DNA of 64,000 nucleotides from Mactra quadrangularis (lineage: Eukaryota; Mollusca; Bivalvia; Venerida; Mactridae): contig CM046301.1 in the NCBI GenBank assembly GCA_025267735.1, forward strand, positions 67,103,872-67,167,871, given 5' to 3'. Positions 22,860 through 34,254 of this stretch are shown here, piece by piece. Below the pieces are notes generated by a model. The model saw only the letters and a list, made by a program, of their open reading frames with translations. It had not been told where the DNA came from and did no database searches. Made by a program: the position numbers and the translations under genes. Every line of letters begins with the position of its first letter. Position 1 is the first letter of the stretch.

Positions 22860-23850
22860 AACGACGACATCTTATTGACTATGTCAGAAGCCGCTAATAG
22901 GATAGCCGGGACATCCTCATCACAAAGATTACGAAAGGTGCAGATTACTGGACAGCAGGGCTGTCACGATACGCCAGAAGCGTTCGCGATATACTTTAAT
23001 ACGCAAGCAATCTATCGTGATACGTATACACGATATATTGTGGGTTTTTAGATTTGTTGTGCCTCCGGTGTATTTAACATTTATTAACAGTTTGCATGCA
23101 GCAACTGTTAGAATCTAGCCTCTACAAGTCTATATGGTCATTTAGCACTGTGATTTGTGTTTTGCATGTAAAAAAGATGCTTAAGTTGAAAGAAACAATC
23201 ACCCCTAAGCAGCAGAAAATCCTAACAATCAAGCTCCTGAACGCAATGCTTGTTTTAAACCTCCTTTCCTAAAGTATTCGATTCAAGAACCTTTTTTGCA
23301 CAAGTTCCTTACGACCAATCGAACGCGCCTTATCGGTTAAATTCTTGCAACATAAAATTAAATTGAATCAACAATGGAAAAGTTGATGTTTCGCTACTTT
23401 TATTTTGCGAAGGGAAATATTTTTCATTGAAATAAAAATATCGCAAAATACCGGTACGTTAAATTCGTACCGCGTAACGTATTTCCGCAGTTGCGTATTG
23501 CAATTTTCCAGTTATCCGGTATATCGTGACAGCCCTACTGGACAGACCACAGACTAGTGAAAGCCAAGTTTAACATCAATATTGAGACACATTAAACTAA
23601 ACGACCTAAAAGTGTTAAGAGCAGCTTCGGTCAAGAGAAAATGGACCAACTTCAAATGGTGGTGACAGAGACATCAGAAATAGTCTTAGTTTCAACTAAT
23701 TTAGAGTACACTTAAGCAGAATTGGCTTGGCGATAATGCTAGAGTAATCCTATCATTGTTAGACAACAAACACAAGGCTTTCACAAAGTTGCAACATTTT
23801 CCTAACTGTCGTTCACGCAAAGACATGTTCTAGTACATATAAGCAATTCT
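22860..23850 (+). pseudogene. LINE endonuclease-to-linker remnant, split by a hAT element
   Basis: Before the hAT insertion the frame shows the same HLIDYVRSR-like text with stops as copy A. After it, codons read DHRLVKAKFNI, then RPKVLRAASVKRKWT, and further on WLGDNARVILSLLDNKHKAF. This succession matches the region between endonuclease and reverse transcriptase in CR1/Jockey-like LINEs. Several stops and frameshifts show it is dead. Confidence 0.75.
22956..23537. mobile_element. Non-autonomous hAT element (582 bp)
   Basis: Terminal inverted repeats: CAGGGCTGTCACGATACG at the left, and TAGGGCTGTCACGATATACC reading in from the right. An exact 8-bp target duplication CTGGACAG lies at 22948-22955 and 23538-23545. 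The empty site is present at the matching place in copy A. 8-bp duplications and (C/T)AGGG ends fit the hAT superfamily. It has no transposase frame. Relatives are at 33555-33740 and 56732-57125. Confidence 0.93.
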
Positions 23851-24116
23851 TGAGGAATAACTTGCGTGTCATCTATTCCTTAAATGAAAAGTATGTATAC
23901 AGTACACAATAGGTTATTTTTATTTTTCGTGATTCTAAGCAATAATGTATAAACATGTTAGTTGTACCTCGTTAGTGCGGGCGGAACATCTAATAGTTTT
24001 AGCTTTAAATAAACTCATATTGAAATAAAATACAGAAATACATCTATAGACAATGGACTGTGGTTTAGAATAAATATCTTACTAAAACTGGATACAAAAT
24101 TATATAAATATCACAT

Positions 24117-24189
24117 CCTACAGAGGGTGATAGAACGGAATGTTCAACCGAGACAAGTAATGTCAACCCGTTCTATCACCCTCTGGAGG
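24117..24189. repeat. Short inverted repeat (22-bp arms)
   Basis: Left arm CCTACAGAGGGTGATAGAAC and right arm GTTCTATCACCCTCTGGAGG differ at one base and enclose about 29 bp containing AACCGAGACAAGTAATGTCA. A related GACCGAGAGGTGATGTCAAG lies at about 24427. Probably a MITE or hairpin element. Confidence 0.75.
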
Positions 24190-24552
24190 ATGATCTTATT
24201 ATACCGAACAACAAAAATTAGAAATTGTAAGCAATTTAATAGGCGCAAACCGTTTATTTTCTCTGTTTTATTTGTTCGGAACCATAAGACATTTTCACAC
24301 CGTTTAAGTTTGTCATTTGGTAAAAAGCAAACGTCTGCGCAAGTGTTGTTATTTAAATTAACTGACTAAAACTCAGGTCCCGATATTTAGCAAACTCCAT
24401 CGCGGTTGTCTCTAATCGCTTTAAGAGGACCGAGAGGTGATGTCAAGAGGCCAATAGATAATGTCAAGAGGGTGGCCTTACGGATTGTAACCCGGTGACG
24501 TATATTATACCAGTTATCATCTGGAAAGTTGTAATACTAAGGATAATCAATT

Positions 24553-24856
24553 TTGTTTGTTTGTTTCGTTTAACGTCGTATTAACACATTGTATAGGTCA
24601 TATAACGGCGGTCAGTCAACCTACTCGGTGTTCCTGAAGATGCTAAATCTCTGGATTTTACCTGTTAGCCAACTTCTATCTACTACTTTCGTCGTGACTG
24701 AAAACTGGTCGACATAATAAAGAATCATTGATAGGAAGGAGAATGGCCATAAAAATAATTTCATAACCAAGCTCCACGAAAGTATGCCCCGCCCGGGAAT
24801 CGAACATACGACCTCTCGATCAGTAGACTTGTGTGCTACCAACTGAACTAGCCGGT
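24553..24856 (-). mobile_element. SINE family II (complete)
   Basis: Tail TTTGTTTGTTTCGTTTAACG at the left; body; and at the right a tRNA-like head. Read on the minus strand the head is CCGGCTAGTTCAGTTGGTAG (A box) and later GGTCGTATGTTCGATTCCCG (B-box-like). An incidental minus-strand frame at 24621-24842 is part of the SINE and not a gene. Confidence 0.85.
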
Positions 24857-25840
24857 TTAAGGTTTAGGTTTTAGACACAATGCCTTCCTATGACCATGTT
24901 ACATGACTGTATTAAAAATCTAAATTATAGTAGAATTACTTGCGGTATGTATGATCAGATTTCCTCGAAAGTTGATTTGTCCAACAACTTACGGAAGATA
25001 TTATGTGTTAATTTCCCCAGGGTTGTGACTTTTTATTCACTACTCAAGGAGGTCATATGTAATCACTTGAATGTAGGGGAATATGAATAAATGCAATATC
25101 CATCTCTGAATTTGAACTTTCTATCGTAACTTGTGCGATGTAAGAGTCATTGTCAAGAAGGATGTGGATTGTACTATGAACATAGCAAATGTAAGCTCTT
25201 CTAAAGAACAGAGTTCGCCGAAAATAAATCAGACAACAAATTACTGCACTTTGTATTATTGTCCATTTCAACAAATTTATAAGAGTGATACTTTTTTACA
25301 AGGAGTGATTACGGAATTAACAGAATACAATTGACAAAAATTACGAGTTTGGAACTTTTAGCTCTCAATTAAAAATACAATCTAAATCACATGAAACAAA
25401 TATTGATAAAACTAGAATCATTCCTTATTCCTTGTTAAAATAGTTTAACAAAACGACATTTGTGGTTTTATAAACCCGAGGCTTCAGCTGGTAATCAAAA
25501 TATGATATTAAAAGTATTCATTGTAAATATGCTGACAATATAGTAAGATTCTGTATCTTTTATCAATGAAACGGGTTTTTTTTGTCTTTTTGTAAAAATG
25601 AAATTTGTCGCCGGAATAATATGAAAACTATTCTTTCTCATCTGAAAGTGACATCTGGAAGGACATGAAGCATACCTCAAACATTAATTATTATGTTTCA
25701 ACCACAGATTGTGTTTTTTATATAAATATCCAACACTATCTAAATATAACAGTACGAATGCTATGAATGATGGAAATTGCTATAATTTCTGAACACAAAT
25801 GATATGCTGTAGCCTCGTGACACCCCCGCATCTAACTTCA
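24857..25840. other. Unannotated stretch
   Basis: Nothing recognised; only short overlapping frames on both strands around 25050-25330. Confidence 0.4.
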
Positions 25841-25846
25841 TTGCTT

Positions 25847-25908
25847 ATTGGTAACCAATAATAGTGAACGCCGTAAGTTAACGAAAATGATACGGTTTTA
25901 GATAAAAG
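25847..25908 (+). promoter_or_regulatory. Candidate promoter upstream of the 26029 exon
   Basis: The palindrome ATTGGTAACCAAT (25847-25859) presents CCAAT boxes on both strands, and 42 bp later a TATA-like GATAAAAG lies at 25901-25908. A start of transcription around 25930-25940 would leave a 5' leader of about 90-100 bases before the ATG at 26029, with one upstream ATG at about 25955 in another frame. Confidence 0.35.
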
Positions 25909-26028
25909 CCGTCTGACAGACGCAGGAACGGTACGAACAAAAGCAGTACTCTATGATAAGGACTTTCATTATGTATTTTAGACGGAGTTTTGTTCCGAAT
26001 TTCATTCATAATTGTTGGTTATTGGACA

Positions 26029-26104
26029 ATGGGCACACGTGACAGTTTTGTGATAGTTATTACATGTATTTTTATACCCAATTTCTGCTACGGAAAACTT
26101 TCAG
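26029..26104 (+). CDS. Candidate first coding exon of a secreted protein
   Basis: The ATG at 26029 encodes MGTRDSFVIVITCIFIPNFC followed by YGKLS: a short charged N-terminus, a hydrophobic core and a plausible cleavage site after NFCYG. After 25 codons plus one base comes TCAG/GTAAGA, an almost perfect splice donor at 26105. This gives a phase-1 intron as in many secreted-protein first exons. Upstream lie CCAAT and TATA-like motifs. No second exon could be identified; it may lie far downstream or outside the window. The frame stays open past the donor to 26199, as expected by chance. Confidence 0.45.
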
Positions 26105-27800
26105 GTAAGAAACTTTCAGTGGTTTTATTTTTGGAAGCAACAAGTTTTTTTAAACTTCGTTTATTTCTTCTGACTACTTTATTTTTTACAATTAAATAAT
26201 ACTTGATTGTGTTCATATTTCATAATTTACTAGAAAACTAACATGTGTTTTCAATAAATTTACGGAATTTTTGCGGCGTGTATTAGAAATTATATAATGT
26301 TAAAACTTTAATTACGGATTTCGTTGAAACAAGTAATAAGTAGGTAAGCGTTAAAATATATACAAGAAAACATGTTTTACGACTACGAAAATCAAAACAT
26401 TATAATCACATGACATAACTGTAAATCTGATGAACGTTCCAAGGTATGAAACACAGCGTCGGCTGTATGAAACGCTTTTCTAACTTTTTTTTCTAAGATC
26501 AACTTTGCAATAATGAAAATAATTCCATAAATACTTAATAAAAAACAATGTTTGGACCAATTTGATATGTTAAAGACAAAACGGAACCAATTGGTATTTT
26601 GCTTTAAATGAAAAGAAACTGTTATGTTTATTTGTGTAATGTTAAAAATCTTATTTAGACCTCCTGAAAAGTTTTGAAAAACAGAATTAGATCTGTTTAG
26701 CATCAAATCGACGAAAGACTATAAAATGAAATTTCATTTTTACTTTTTAAAATATATCTGCGTAAAATGCGTGCTTATGAAGTGGACGGAACCTCTGGAC
26801 AAACTCAAATCAATTAATTGTTTCAGTGATATTGTCTTGTTCCATAAGAAGAATGTACAAGTTATACGTTGATAGCGCTCTTTAAAATACCTTGTGCGAA
26901 ATCTTGTTTTTTTATTCACAGTTACCCATGAATGAAATAAAGAGTCGTCCAAGAATTTTTCCAAAATTTGCTTTAGATGATTAATCAACATATGCTTCAA
27001 ACTATATTGCGTGTATGAATTTTAGTTACTGTGGGAAAAACTGCTTGCAGTATTCATGCTCAGTTTTTTCTCAGAATTTCATTTTTCCAAGAACTTTGAG
27101 AGGACATTTTATATAGGTAATTCATGTAGATGTTAGGTACTTTACCGAGTATATTTACGTGGTAATATTGTAAGGTGATAATTGTGATGTGATAAATAAA
27201 GAATGTTCTTTGTCTCTTGGGTAAGCAATATGAGTAACGTCATAATTAAATGTAATAACGGTGTAGGCTATATTTATATATTTATATTTACGAAAACTAA
27301 AATAATGGTTATTTTTATGTGAAACAAATTTATATCCACAACTTCTGGAACTAACTCGGCTTTTTCCGTTAGTACATGGAATAGAAAATAAAAAAAGTTT
27401 CTCACACGACGTTTTCTTTATGTTTGTCTATAATACATTTATATACAAAATTATGTCACAAAATCGCCTAAATTCTCTAATTATTCACCCATGACTACTT
27501 ATGCTCTGTTTTAAAATTTGATAGTTAAGAAAAGGAAAAATTATAAATATTGACACGTTTGAAAGTTGAACTAAAGTGTTGACCGTTGAGACGTCGCTTT
27601 ATCTTCTTAACAATTTATTGACCATATCAGATAATGAACCAAAAACGTTACTAAAAGCGGAAAGATGATAAGAATTACTGTTTTTTATAGCCATGATATA
27701 ATTTGTTTTGTGAATTATAAAAAATGTCAAACTAAATTTTGTATTTTACATGAACGGAAAACAAAAACATTCATTCACCAGCACATGTATTTCAAATAAA
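26105..27800 (+). other. Possible intron; no recognised exon
   Basis: Follows the donor at 26105. Minus-strand frames at 26392-26703 and 26740-27000 are within chance expectation and have no recognised domain, although the first contains a hydrophobic segment (CFLLSIYGIIFIIAKLI). No repeat recognised. Confidence 0.35.
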
Positions 27801-28375
27801 TAATGAAAAAACGACACCGTGGACAGTTTAACATACTTGGGTATACATTTTAGAAGTAAAGAAAGTCTTAAAATGCAATTAAACAACTATCTGACCATGC
27901 ATCAGAAGCGTATCATAATCTTTCATCTGTGTTTAACAGAGTAAAGTTGAACATTAGAACTAAACTATACCTTTTTGATACAAAAATTGCACATATTTTA
28001 CATTACGGGTCTAAAATTTGGGGTATCTTTATTTCTAAAAAGAGATTAACTACTCCAAAAAGTGAAAATTCAAACTCCAAAATTCCCACTACTTGGAAAT
28101 GTCTTCCACAAAATTTGACAATAATGTCAATTTTCCTCCTATAGTAAGGTATATAGAGAAGTTTCAAGTGTTGTGGAAGTCAAAGGCCAGTGAAGCTAGG
28201 TTTACGGTTGTAAAACAACATAAATTGTGTAAGGTAAATCTCCTCTATATGTCACAACAAAAGAAAGATCATTAAAGTTCTAGAAATATACTTTGTCATC
28301 AAATGTTTCTTTAAGCAGAAAAATCAATAATGAACAATGTACTTTTAAATAGTCGGGTGTCCAAAATTAACTATA

Positions 28376-28561
28376 CAGTAAAACTTGGATATAACATACT
28401 CGCTGGGCCAAAGGAAAAAGGTATGTTATAACCGAGGAATGTTATATCCATATAGCATACTAAGTATGTTATATACAAAATATGAAAATTGGGCCAGGAA
28501 AAATGGTATGTTATAACCGAGTGTATGTTATAACCGAGTATGTTATAACCAAGTTCTACTG
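28376..28561. mobile_element. pogo/Tigger-type MITE (186 bp)
   Basis: Ends CAGTAAAACTTGGATATAAC and, inverted from the right, CAGTAGAACTTGGTTATAAC. TA dinucleotides flank it at 28374-28375 and 28562-28563. Internal copies of TATGTTATAACCGAG repeat near both ends. CAGTA-ends with TA duplication are typical of pogo-like elements. No coding capacity. Confidence 0.92.
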
Positions 28562-28611
28562 TACTATTAAAGATTCTTTAGGTATTCATATCATACTAGT
28601 AATCTTTCTGT

Positions 28612-28772
28612 AGAGCAGTTGTCAGTCACTGACGAAAGTATGCGCTACGTAGTTGGTTAACAACTAAATCCAAAAATTTAGCCTTTAAGGGGGAGTTAGT
28701 AGGTTAACTGACCGCCGTTATATGACCTGTACAATGTGTTGCTACGGAGTGAAACCCAACAAACAAACAAAC
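28612..28772 (+). mobile_element. SINE family II, 5'-truncated
   Basis: Starts inside the body at GCAGTTGTCAGTCACTGACG and ends with GTGAAACCCAACAAACAAAC. Inserted into the LINE remnant next to the pogo MITE. Confidence 0.85.
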
Positions 28773-29537
28773 AGAAACCTTTCTGTTAAATACTGTGATT
28801 ATCTCCCTTTACTAAAACGAACATTACGTGACAATTTAATACAAGAATGGAAAACTATAATGAATAATATGTCTAGATTTAGTAAATTTAAAACAGAATT
28901 TTCCTGTTTTAATATAATGATAAACGATTGTTCAAGAAAATAAACTAGTGTTCAGAATTTCAGCACGTAAAAAACACATTTAAAGCGGTAGATCAAACAA
29001 TACTTCGTGCAAAAATTGATAATGTAAATCATTTTCTTCTTAGCAAATAGAAACCGATTTTCATTTTCTTCCATGTTGTCCAAATATTCTGATACATGTA
29101 TTATAAAAATACATAGGTTTTGTCCCCTTGTCCCCATGACCATCTGTTTACTTAACGCGAAGCATATTTGTCCAGATAATTATCATTCTTATATTTTTTT
29201 GAAGATCAATCATCTATACTATTAAATTTGCGAGTTTCCTGTTTTGTGGAAGAAACTGCGCAGCTTTGAATAAATCCTTTGTTTGTCGCTGGAGCACCTA
29301 TATACCGGCATATCAAGTTGACAATTCTTTTTTGACAAAGCCTCTTGATATTTGCAAAAACTGCTAAAAATCAACAAAAATAGTGGGGTTTTTTTGTGTC
29401 TAAAAAAAGATAAAACTAAAAATAGACCAAACTCCCCGCAGCGGTTATTTCCCTTTATTAAATCAATAACAAAACAAGTAAATTTGTCCCTCAGAGAGCC
29501 GAATATTCTTTTCATCTTTGTTATTGTCATTACCTAA

Positions 29538-29557
29538 AGCCCGTGCTTGCACGGGCT
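29538..29557. repeat. GC-rich hairpin (9-bp stem)
   Basis: AGCCCGTGC (29538-29546) pairs perfectly with GCACGGGCT (29549-29557) across TT; CCCATATAGT follows. A GC-rich hairpin a few bases before an end is characteristic of Helitron 3' termini, but the canonical CTRR end is not present, so this is only a possibility. Confidence 0.6.
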
Positions 29558-29636
29558 CCCATATAGTGTATGATATATATTTATAAAAGCAGCCGCGTGT
29601 TCAGTAACGACTGTTTGCAAACGTTACGGATACGGG

Positions 29637-29757
29637 AGAACTCAACCCGAAGACAACTCAACCCGTGCATAACTCAACTCAAAGTTTGGACAACTCCATT
29701 CGTTAGTAGGGGATTGAGTTGGCTCAGGTTGAGTTGTCTATTGGTTGAGTTGTTCCG
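29637..29757. repeat. Inverted-repeat element with CAACTCAACC subrepeats
   Basis: The left arm has AACTCAACCC, ACAACTCAACCC and AACTCAACTC. The right arm has the inverse GATTGAGTTG, GGTTGAGTTGTC and GGTTGAGTTGTTC. Arms of about 45 bp surround a 30-bp centre. Probably a small MITE. Confidence 0.7.
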
Positions 29758-29769
29758 ACACTTTCGTTA

Positions 29770-31640
29770 TGAAACGTTTTGGTAACGTTCAGGGTAACTG
29801 AACAGGCTGCAGATAAATCTCTGCACGTAATCAATTTAAGATTTTTCCATGATACTTTCGTTGACTATAACAGTTTGTTTTCATTGTTTTACATCCTAAT
29901 CTTTTTGTCAAAGTTTCCTGACGTGGGCAGCTGGAAATCATTATTCGGATGATTTGGACAAGTTCTGCTCCTGTTCGTTTTTTAGACTTTTGGCGATTTC
30001 GCCGATAGGCTTAAGGTATACCACAAGTCGAAAACTATCGATGAAAATGCCTGACCAGTTTAACCTGCGGAATGATACATGTGTCTCTGATTTACTACGC
30101 AGTCAATTTTTAGGCGATAAAAGTAGTTCCGTCATCTGACTCGATTAAGTTTAAATGTGCACGAAAGTCTTTCTGTTTTTGAATACTTTGATTAATTTAC
30201 AACAAGAGCGATTGACTCGGTTCCGAGTCATAGTGTACACATACTTTCATATGAGGCGTTGTTTCTGGAAACGGTTGCTTACTATTTCCAGTGTGTAGCG
30301 TTCATCTGATATCGGAACCTTGTTACGAAAGTTCTACATTCATTAGAATACTATTCATACTTTTCAAAGGTATGCATTTGCACGAATTTCAAACCAAAAA
30401 TTTAAGAGTTTTACAATCAGGTTTCAGACTAAAATCAGACTTAGTATCTAGTTGTCTGTTAAGGTTATTTTCATGATTATAACTATTTACAATATAAATA
30501 TATTTAACATACAACTTAAACACTTTAAATGGGACAGATTTATCAGTTTTTTAAGAATATTTTTCGCAAAAAACTACGCATGCATTTGGTGTTTCTAATA
30601 CATGTAGTTATTTGACCTCTTAATAAAGCGGTCTGAAATAAACACAAAACTTTCAAAACTTTATGGAATCATTTTGGAAGCAGCAAATCCGTGTTTTAAT
30701 AATAACAGTTTATATTGACATCCAACTAAAAAATGACATGTTTTTTAAAACATATAAAATATAACCAGTGTGTAACGATATAGAAACTTAAGTGTGGTTT
30801 TCTTTGTGACTTTTGTTTTATAATTCTTATACTCTGAATTCAAGTTTGTCAAAATATTAGGAAATCATTTTCCTAACCACAAATACAGACATACATGTAT
30901 ATATAGACAGTTGATTAAAAACTTCAAAACATTTATCTGTTATTGAATAGCATTAAACATTGGTCAACCATTCTCGTTCCCAGAAACTAACAGTATTCTC
31001 GATACTAGTTAGATCGAAAATCTTGATAAAAGTTAAAAATCCTCAGAAACAGATTCATACACTTTAACATAAAAACTAATAGAAACAAACAGCATACTAT
31101 CATATAATGTCATATAATCATATATCTTGACTTGTAAACAAAACATTTTATAATCTAAATTCAACTTCATTATTATAAATTTATTATTAAATTTTTTGTC
31201 TCGGATTTCTTTGTCATAAAAAACAATGTTCATTCTACAAGACTTGCCATTGACCATCCTAGATATTAATGATTACTTTCTAAAGGGATTATTTATCTCA
31301 AGAAGCAAATCTCTGGTATCATTATTTTTGACAGGACTACATTTTAAAGAAGGCATATTGTTTACAATTACCCGTTGTTTATAACTGTCTAAGAAACTTT
31401 AATGTGTAATGTAAGGAATTAACATCCGTCATTTACTTCGGAGATTTCCGTGAAAGCCCGGTAATGATCGGTATCATGATTCAACTTTTTAAGGATTGAT
31501 AACAATCATGGCAGTAGATAAAACGACGTCTATCTATTTTGAAAAGTCACGTGACTTTTTCTTGCAATAAAGGAACGCTAAGCCAATGCTTCAGACACAA
31601 ACACACACTAATACTGCGTAGGTATCGTGCACTCAGTTCT
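29770..31640. other. Unannotated stretch
   Basis: Contains a small perfect hairpin TGACTCGG-TT-CCGAGTCA at 30213-30230. Otherwise no gene or known repeat seen. Confidence 0.4.
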
Positions 31641-31645
31641 CACAA

Positions 31646-31880
31646 GGGCCGCTTTTGTGTTCAGAGACTAGTTTTCAAGAATGTCTGACTTCGAATCCGG
31701 AGATCGCGGGTTCGAGTCCGGTCGCGGTAGGTCATACCCTATACATGAGTTGTCGGTTTCGTGGTAGGGTAAGTTAGTACTGGTGATAGAAAAGTGTCTA
31801 GGAAACCTATAGTAGGAAGAGCTGGCCGTCGTATATATGACCTAAATATGTGTTGAATACGACGTTAAAAAAATAAAAAT
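31646..31880 (+). mobile_element. SINE family I, degraded head
   Basis: GGGCCGC start, disturbed A-box region, intact B-box region GGTTCGAGTCC, body with GGTGATAGAAAAGTGTCTAG, and tail ATGACCTAAATATGTGTTG then CGACGTTAAAA. The damaged A box suggests an inactive copy. Confidence 0.85.
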
Positions 31881-32370
31881 GAAGGAGAGACAAGCTTTCA
31901 AGAACATGCGCGATCACTAATGTGTCCGTAAAATTGTCATGAAAACACGAAGGGTTATGATTTTTTATCTTTTTATGTCTTTTATTGTGAATTTGTGTTT
32001 TGTGACATTGTAGGGTTTTCATTTACTTCAGGGATAGAACTCTTTCTTGCTAAGAAGACGTCATATAAACGCAATGGCTAAATTCCCTTTTTTTCGGATA
32101 TTCTGATATTGACACAATATTCAACACGCGGGTTTCCTCCCTTGATCAGTTGGGGAAAACAAACATGATTTTATGGATAGATACTTTATTCAATAAACAT
32201 AAGGCATGGCGCCCAACAGTTTACAAGTTATGCAAGTATTACAAGTACAACATAAATACAATACAGAAGTAAATTTATATATGGTATGAATACGTTAAAT
32301 GTTATAAACACGTTGAGGTATGTTTCATATATTAAATAATACATGCTGTGCTTATAACTTTATCAGCATG

Positions 32371-32720
32371 TCAAGTCTCCGTAGCGCAGTTGAAAGTATA
32401 CTGGAGGTCCGAATGTAGTTTTTCAAAGGGGGGAGGCCTTGAATCCCACCTTGGGCGATTATCATTATTAGTATAATCATTATTAGTATTATCATAATCA
32501 TCATAACTAACATTATAATTATCATTGAATGGATTATACACTTAAATTTTGCAATACATGTAATGTCAATTTTCCTCCATTAATAAGTTTTATAGCGGAG
32601 TTGCCGACCTTCTCGAAGGGTAGACGAATTCTGACATGGGTCAAGGAGAGCTAGGATAGGCGCGCTTATCGCCGTAAAATGGCCTTGATATGTGTTGACG
32701 TGACTTTAAACCCAGAATAA
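32371..32720 (+). mobile_element. Probable SINE of a fourth family
   Basis: A-box-like TAGCGCAGTTG (32382-32392), B-box-like CCTTGAATCCC (32437-32447), an intervening AT-rich part, then GTTGCCGACCTTCTCGAAGG and a tail CCTTGATATGTGTTGACGTG, ACTTTAAACCC. The tail shares TATGTGTTGACG and TTTAAAC with the other families. The middle (32458-32525) is a run of ATTATC/ATTAGT-type triplets. Confidence 0.55.
32458..32525. repeat. ATTATC-rich low-complexity repeat
   Basis: Imperfect repetition of ATTATCATTATTAGTAT-type units between SINE head and tail. Confidence 0.7.
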
Positions 32721-33554
32721 AAACAAAACACAACAAACTGTCTAGTTGATCAAAGTTTGCAGGATTGGTCGGTGAATTCCGTATGGTTTTCAGGCATTGA
32801 TTAAATGCCGTATTTAACGGTCAGTTACGTACAAGAAATTAATTATCTGTAGACTGTAAGGCCTGGTTTTATACTGATCTTAGATTGACAGAATTATATA
32901 CAATATATTGTAGCTTGTGTCTATTTTTATCTTAATTTGTATCTTATGGTAAATAAAGCATCTACAGTTCCCTTCCAATGTCCTTGAACAAAATCTGGTT
33001 TAGGAAATACCGGTTCTCAATAACCCTTGAAAAAAATAAACAAAACACCGTCCGTATTATTTGAATATAAAAGGAATCATTAAACATGATATGCACTATA
33101 CAATAACTGTAAATAGTATTTTGCTCTACCACGCAGTCTTCAATTACATTCAAAGACATACAGCATTAATACTTTCAAATATATATGTATACAATAAAAT
33201 ACCTTTTTAAGTCTAAAATTTCAACCATACAGTACCCACCAAAAGTTTGGAGACATTTTCCCTTTGTAGGCCAACTGAATAGGTTTTATTTAAAATTTGA
33301 TTACTATTTGGTTTTTAAATGCTTATTACATTTGCTATTTTTTGGTAATCGCTTTAATTATAACTGTGTCTTCAAAAATAGCCTAAAAGCTATGTTATGG
33401 AAAATATTTACTGTAAGCATGGTTTTGGAGGCTTTAGGATACCAGATGCTGAATCTTATAGATAAGTTGTGTTTATGATTTGTTTTCATTTTACACAAAC
33501 CATGCTTAATTATACCACAAATAATGATCCTACAAAAATAATTATTACAATTAA
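32721..33554. other. Unannotated stretch
   Basis: No recognised feature. Overlapping short frames on both strands at 32962-33597 appear to be chance; the last runs into the hAT fragment. Confidence 0.4.
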
Positions 33555-33740
33555 CGCCATAAATTGAATGAACAATGAAAAAATTGATTTTTCGCAACTT
33601 TCATTTTGCGAAGGGAAATATTTTTCATTTGAAATAAAAAATATCGCCGAATACTGGTACGATATATTCGTACCGCGGTACGTATTTCCATAGTTGCATA
33701 TTGCAAAATACCGGTAAACCAGTATATCGTGACAGACCTA
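33555..33740. mobile_element. hAT MITE fragment (3' part)
   Basis: Matches 23355-23537: TTTTGCGAAGGGAAATATTT, GTACCGCGGTACGTATTTCC and the end ATATCGTGACAGACCTA. The other half is missing. Confidence 0.85.
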
Positions 33741-34254
33741 ATAATTAGTAAGTTTATCAATACATGATTCAACCATGATACATAAGAATACAGTAAAATT
33801 ACTAGCAGTATACTTTATTAAAATTTCCTTTTCCAATAACTTTTGGAAAGCAGTGTAGATTCTAAATCTGTTTCCACAAGTAAGTTCAACATCAATGTAT
33901 GTTAACAAATGACAAAATATTTCAATGAAATTTCACACATCCGTGAGATTCACTCACAAAAAAGTCTTTAAGCGTTTCTATAAAAAGAAAGTAAAACAAG
34001 ACCTGAAGAGATGTTGTACAAATATAGACGTGATTGATTTAGAAACTTATAATAGAAATATAAGACAATGTTTGATCATGTAAAATAAGGAAAATAAACC
34101 TGTTATAACTTCATGATGGAGAGTACTTTATGTTATATTTCCATCCCTTCAAGTTTAACACTGTATCTTCTACAGTGCCTTACAAAAGTTGCTGGACAAA
34201 TGATATTTTGAGAGAAAAAACGATCGTGCATATTTCAAGTAATTCAAAAGTGGA

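Larger units (their letters stand above)
13636..23630 (+). repeat. Segmental duplication, copy B
   Basis: Collinear with 4692-13213 from TTGCAAAACACTCATATAAG to AAAAGTGTTAAGAGCAGCT. It is longer than A because of an expanded 43-bp array, a 1.77-kb insertion into that array (16864-18628) and a hAT element (22956-23537). Smaller private insertions of about 25 bp lie near 19655 and 22150. The spacer between A and B is only about 0.4 kb. Confidence 0.9.
27815..28945 (+). pseudogene. LINE ORF2 C-terminal remnant, interrupted
   Basis: VDSLTYLGIHFRSKESLKMQ (27819 on) is the conserved YLG block after the LINE catalytic site. After a frameshift, FNRVKLNIRTKLYLFDTKIA and HILHYGSKIWG match the typical YG.EIWG region. 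The protein-like sequence resumes at about 28780 as LKRTLRDNLIQEWKTIMNN and SRFSKFKTEF, a pattern usual near LINE C-termini. Between these parts lie a pogo MITE and a SINE-II, so the order of events is LINE, then MITE and SINE. Confidence 0.8.

Noticed and set aside
22845..23051. 68-codon plus-strand frame MNSISNDDILLTM
   Set aside because: Wrong frame across a LINE remnant running into the hAT element.
26392..26706. 104-codon minus-strand frame with a hydrophobic segment
   Set aside because: No recognised domain, no splice signals seen, and length compatible with chance.
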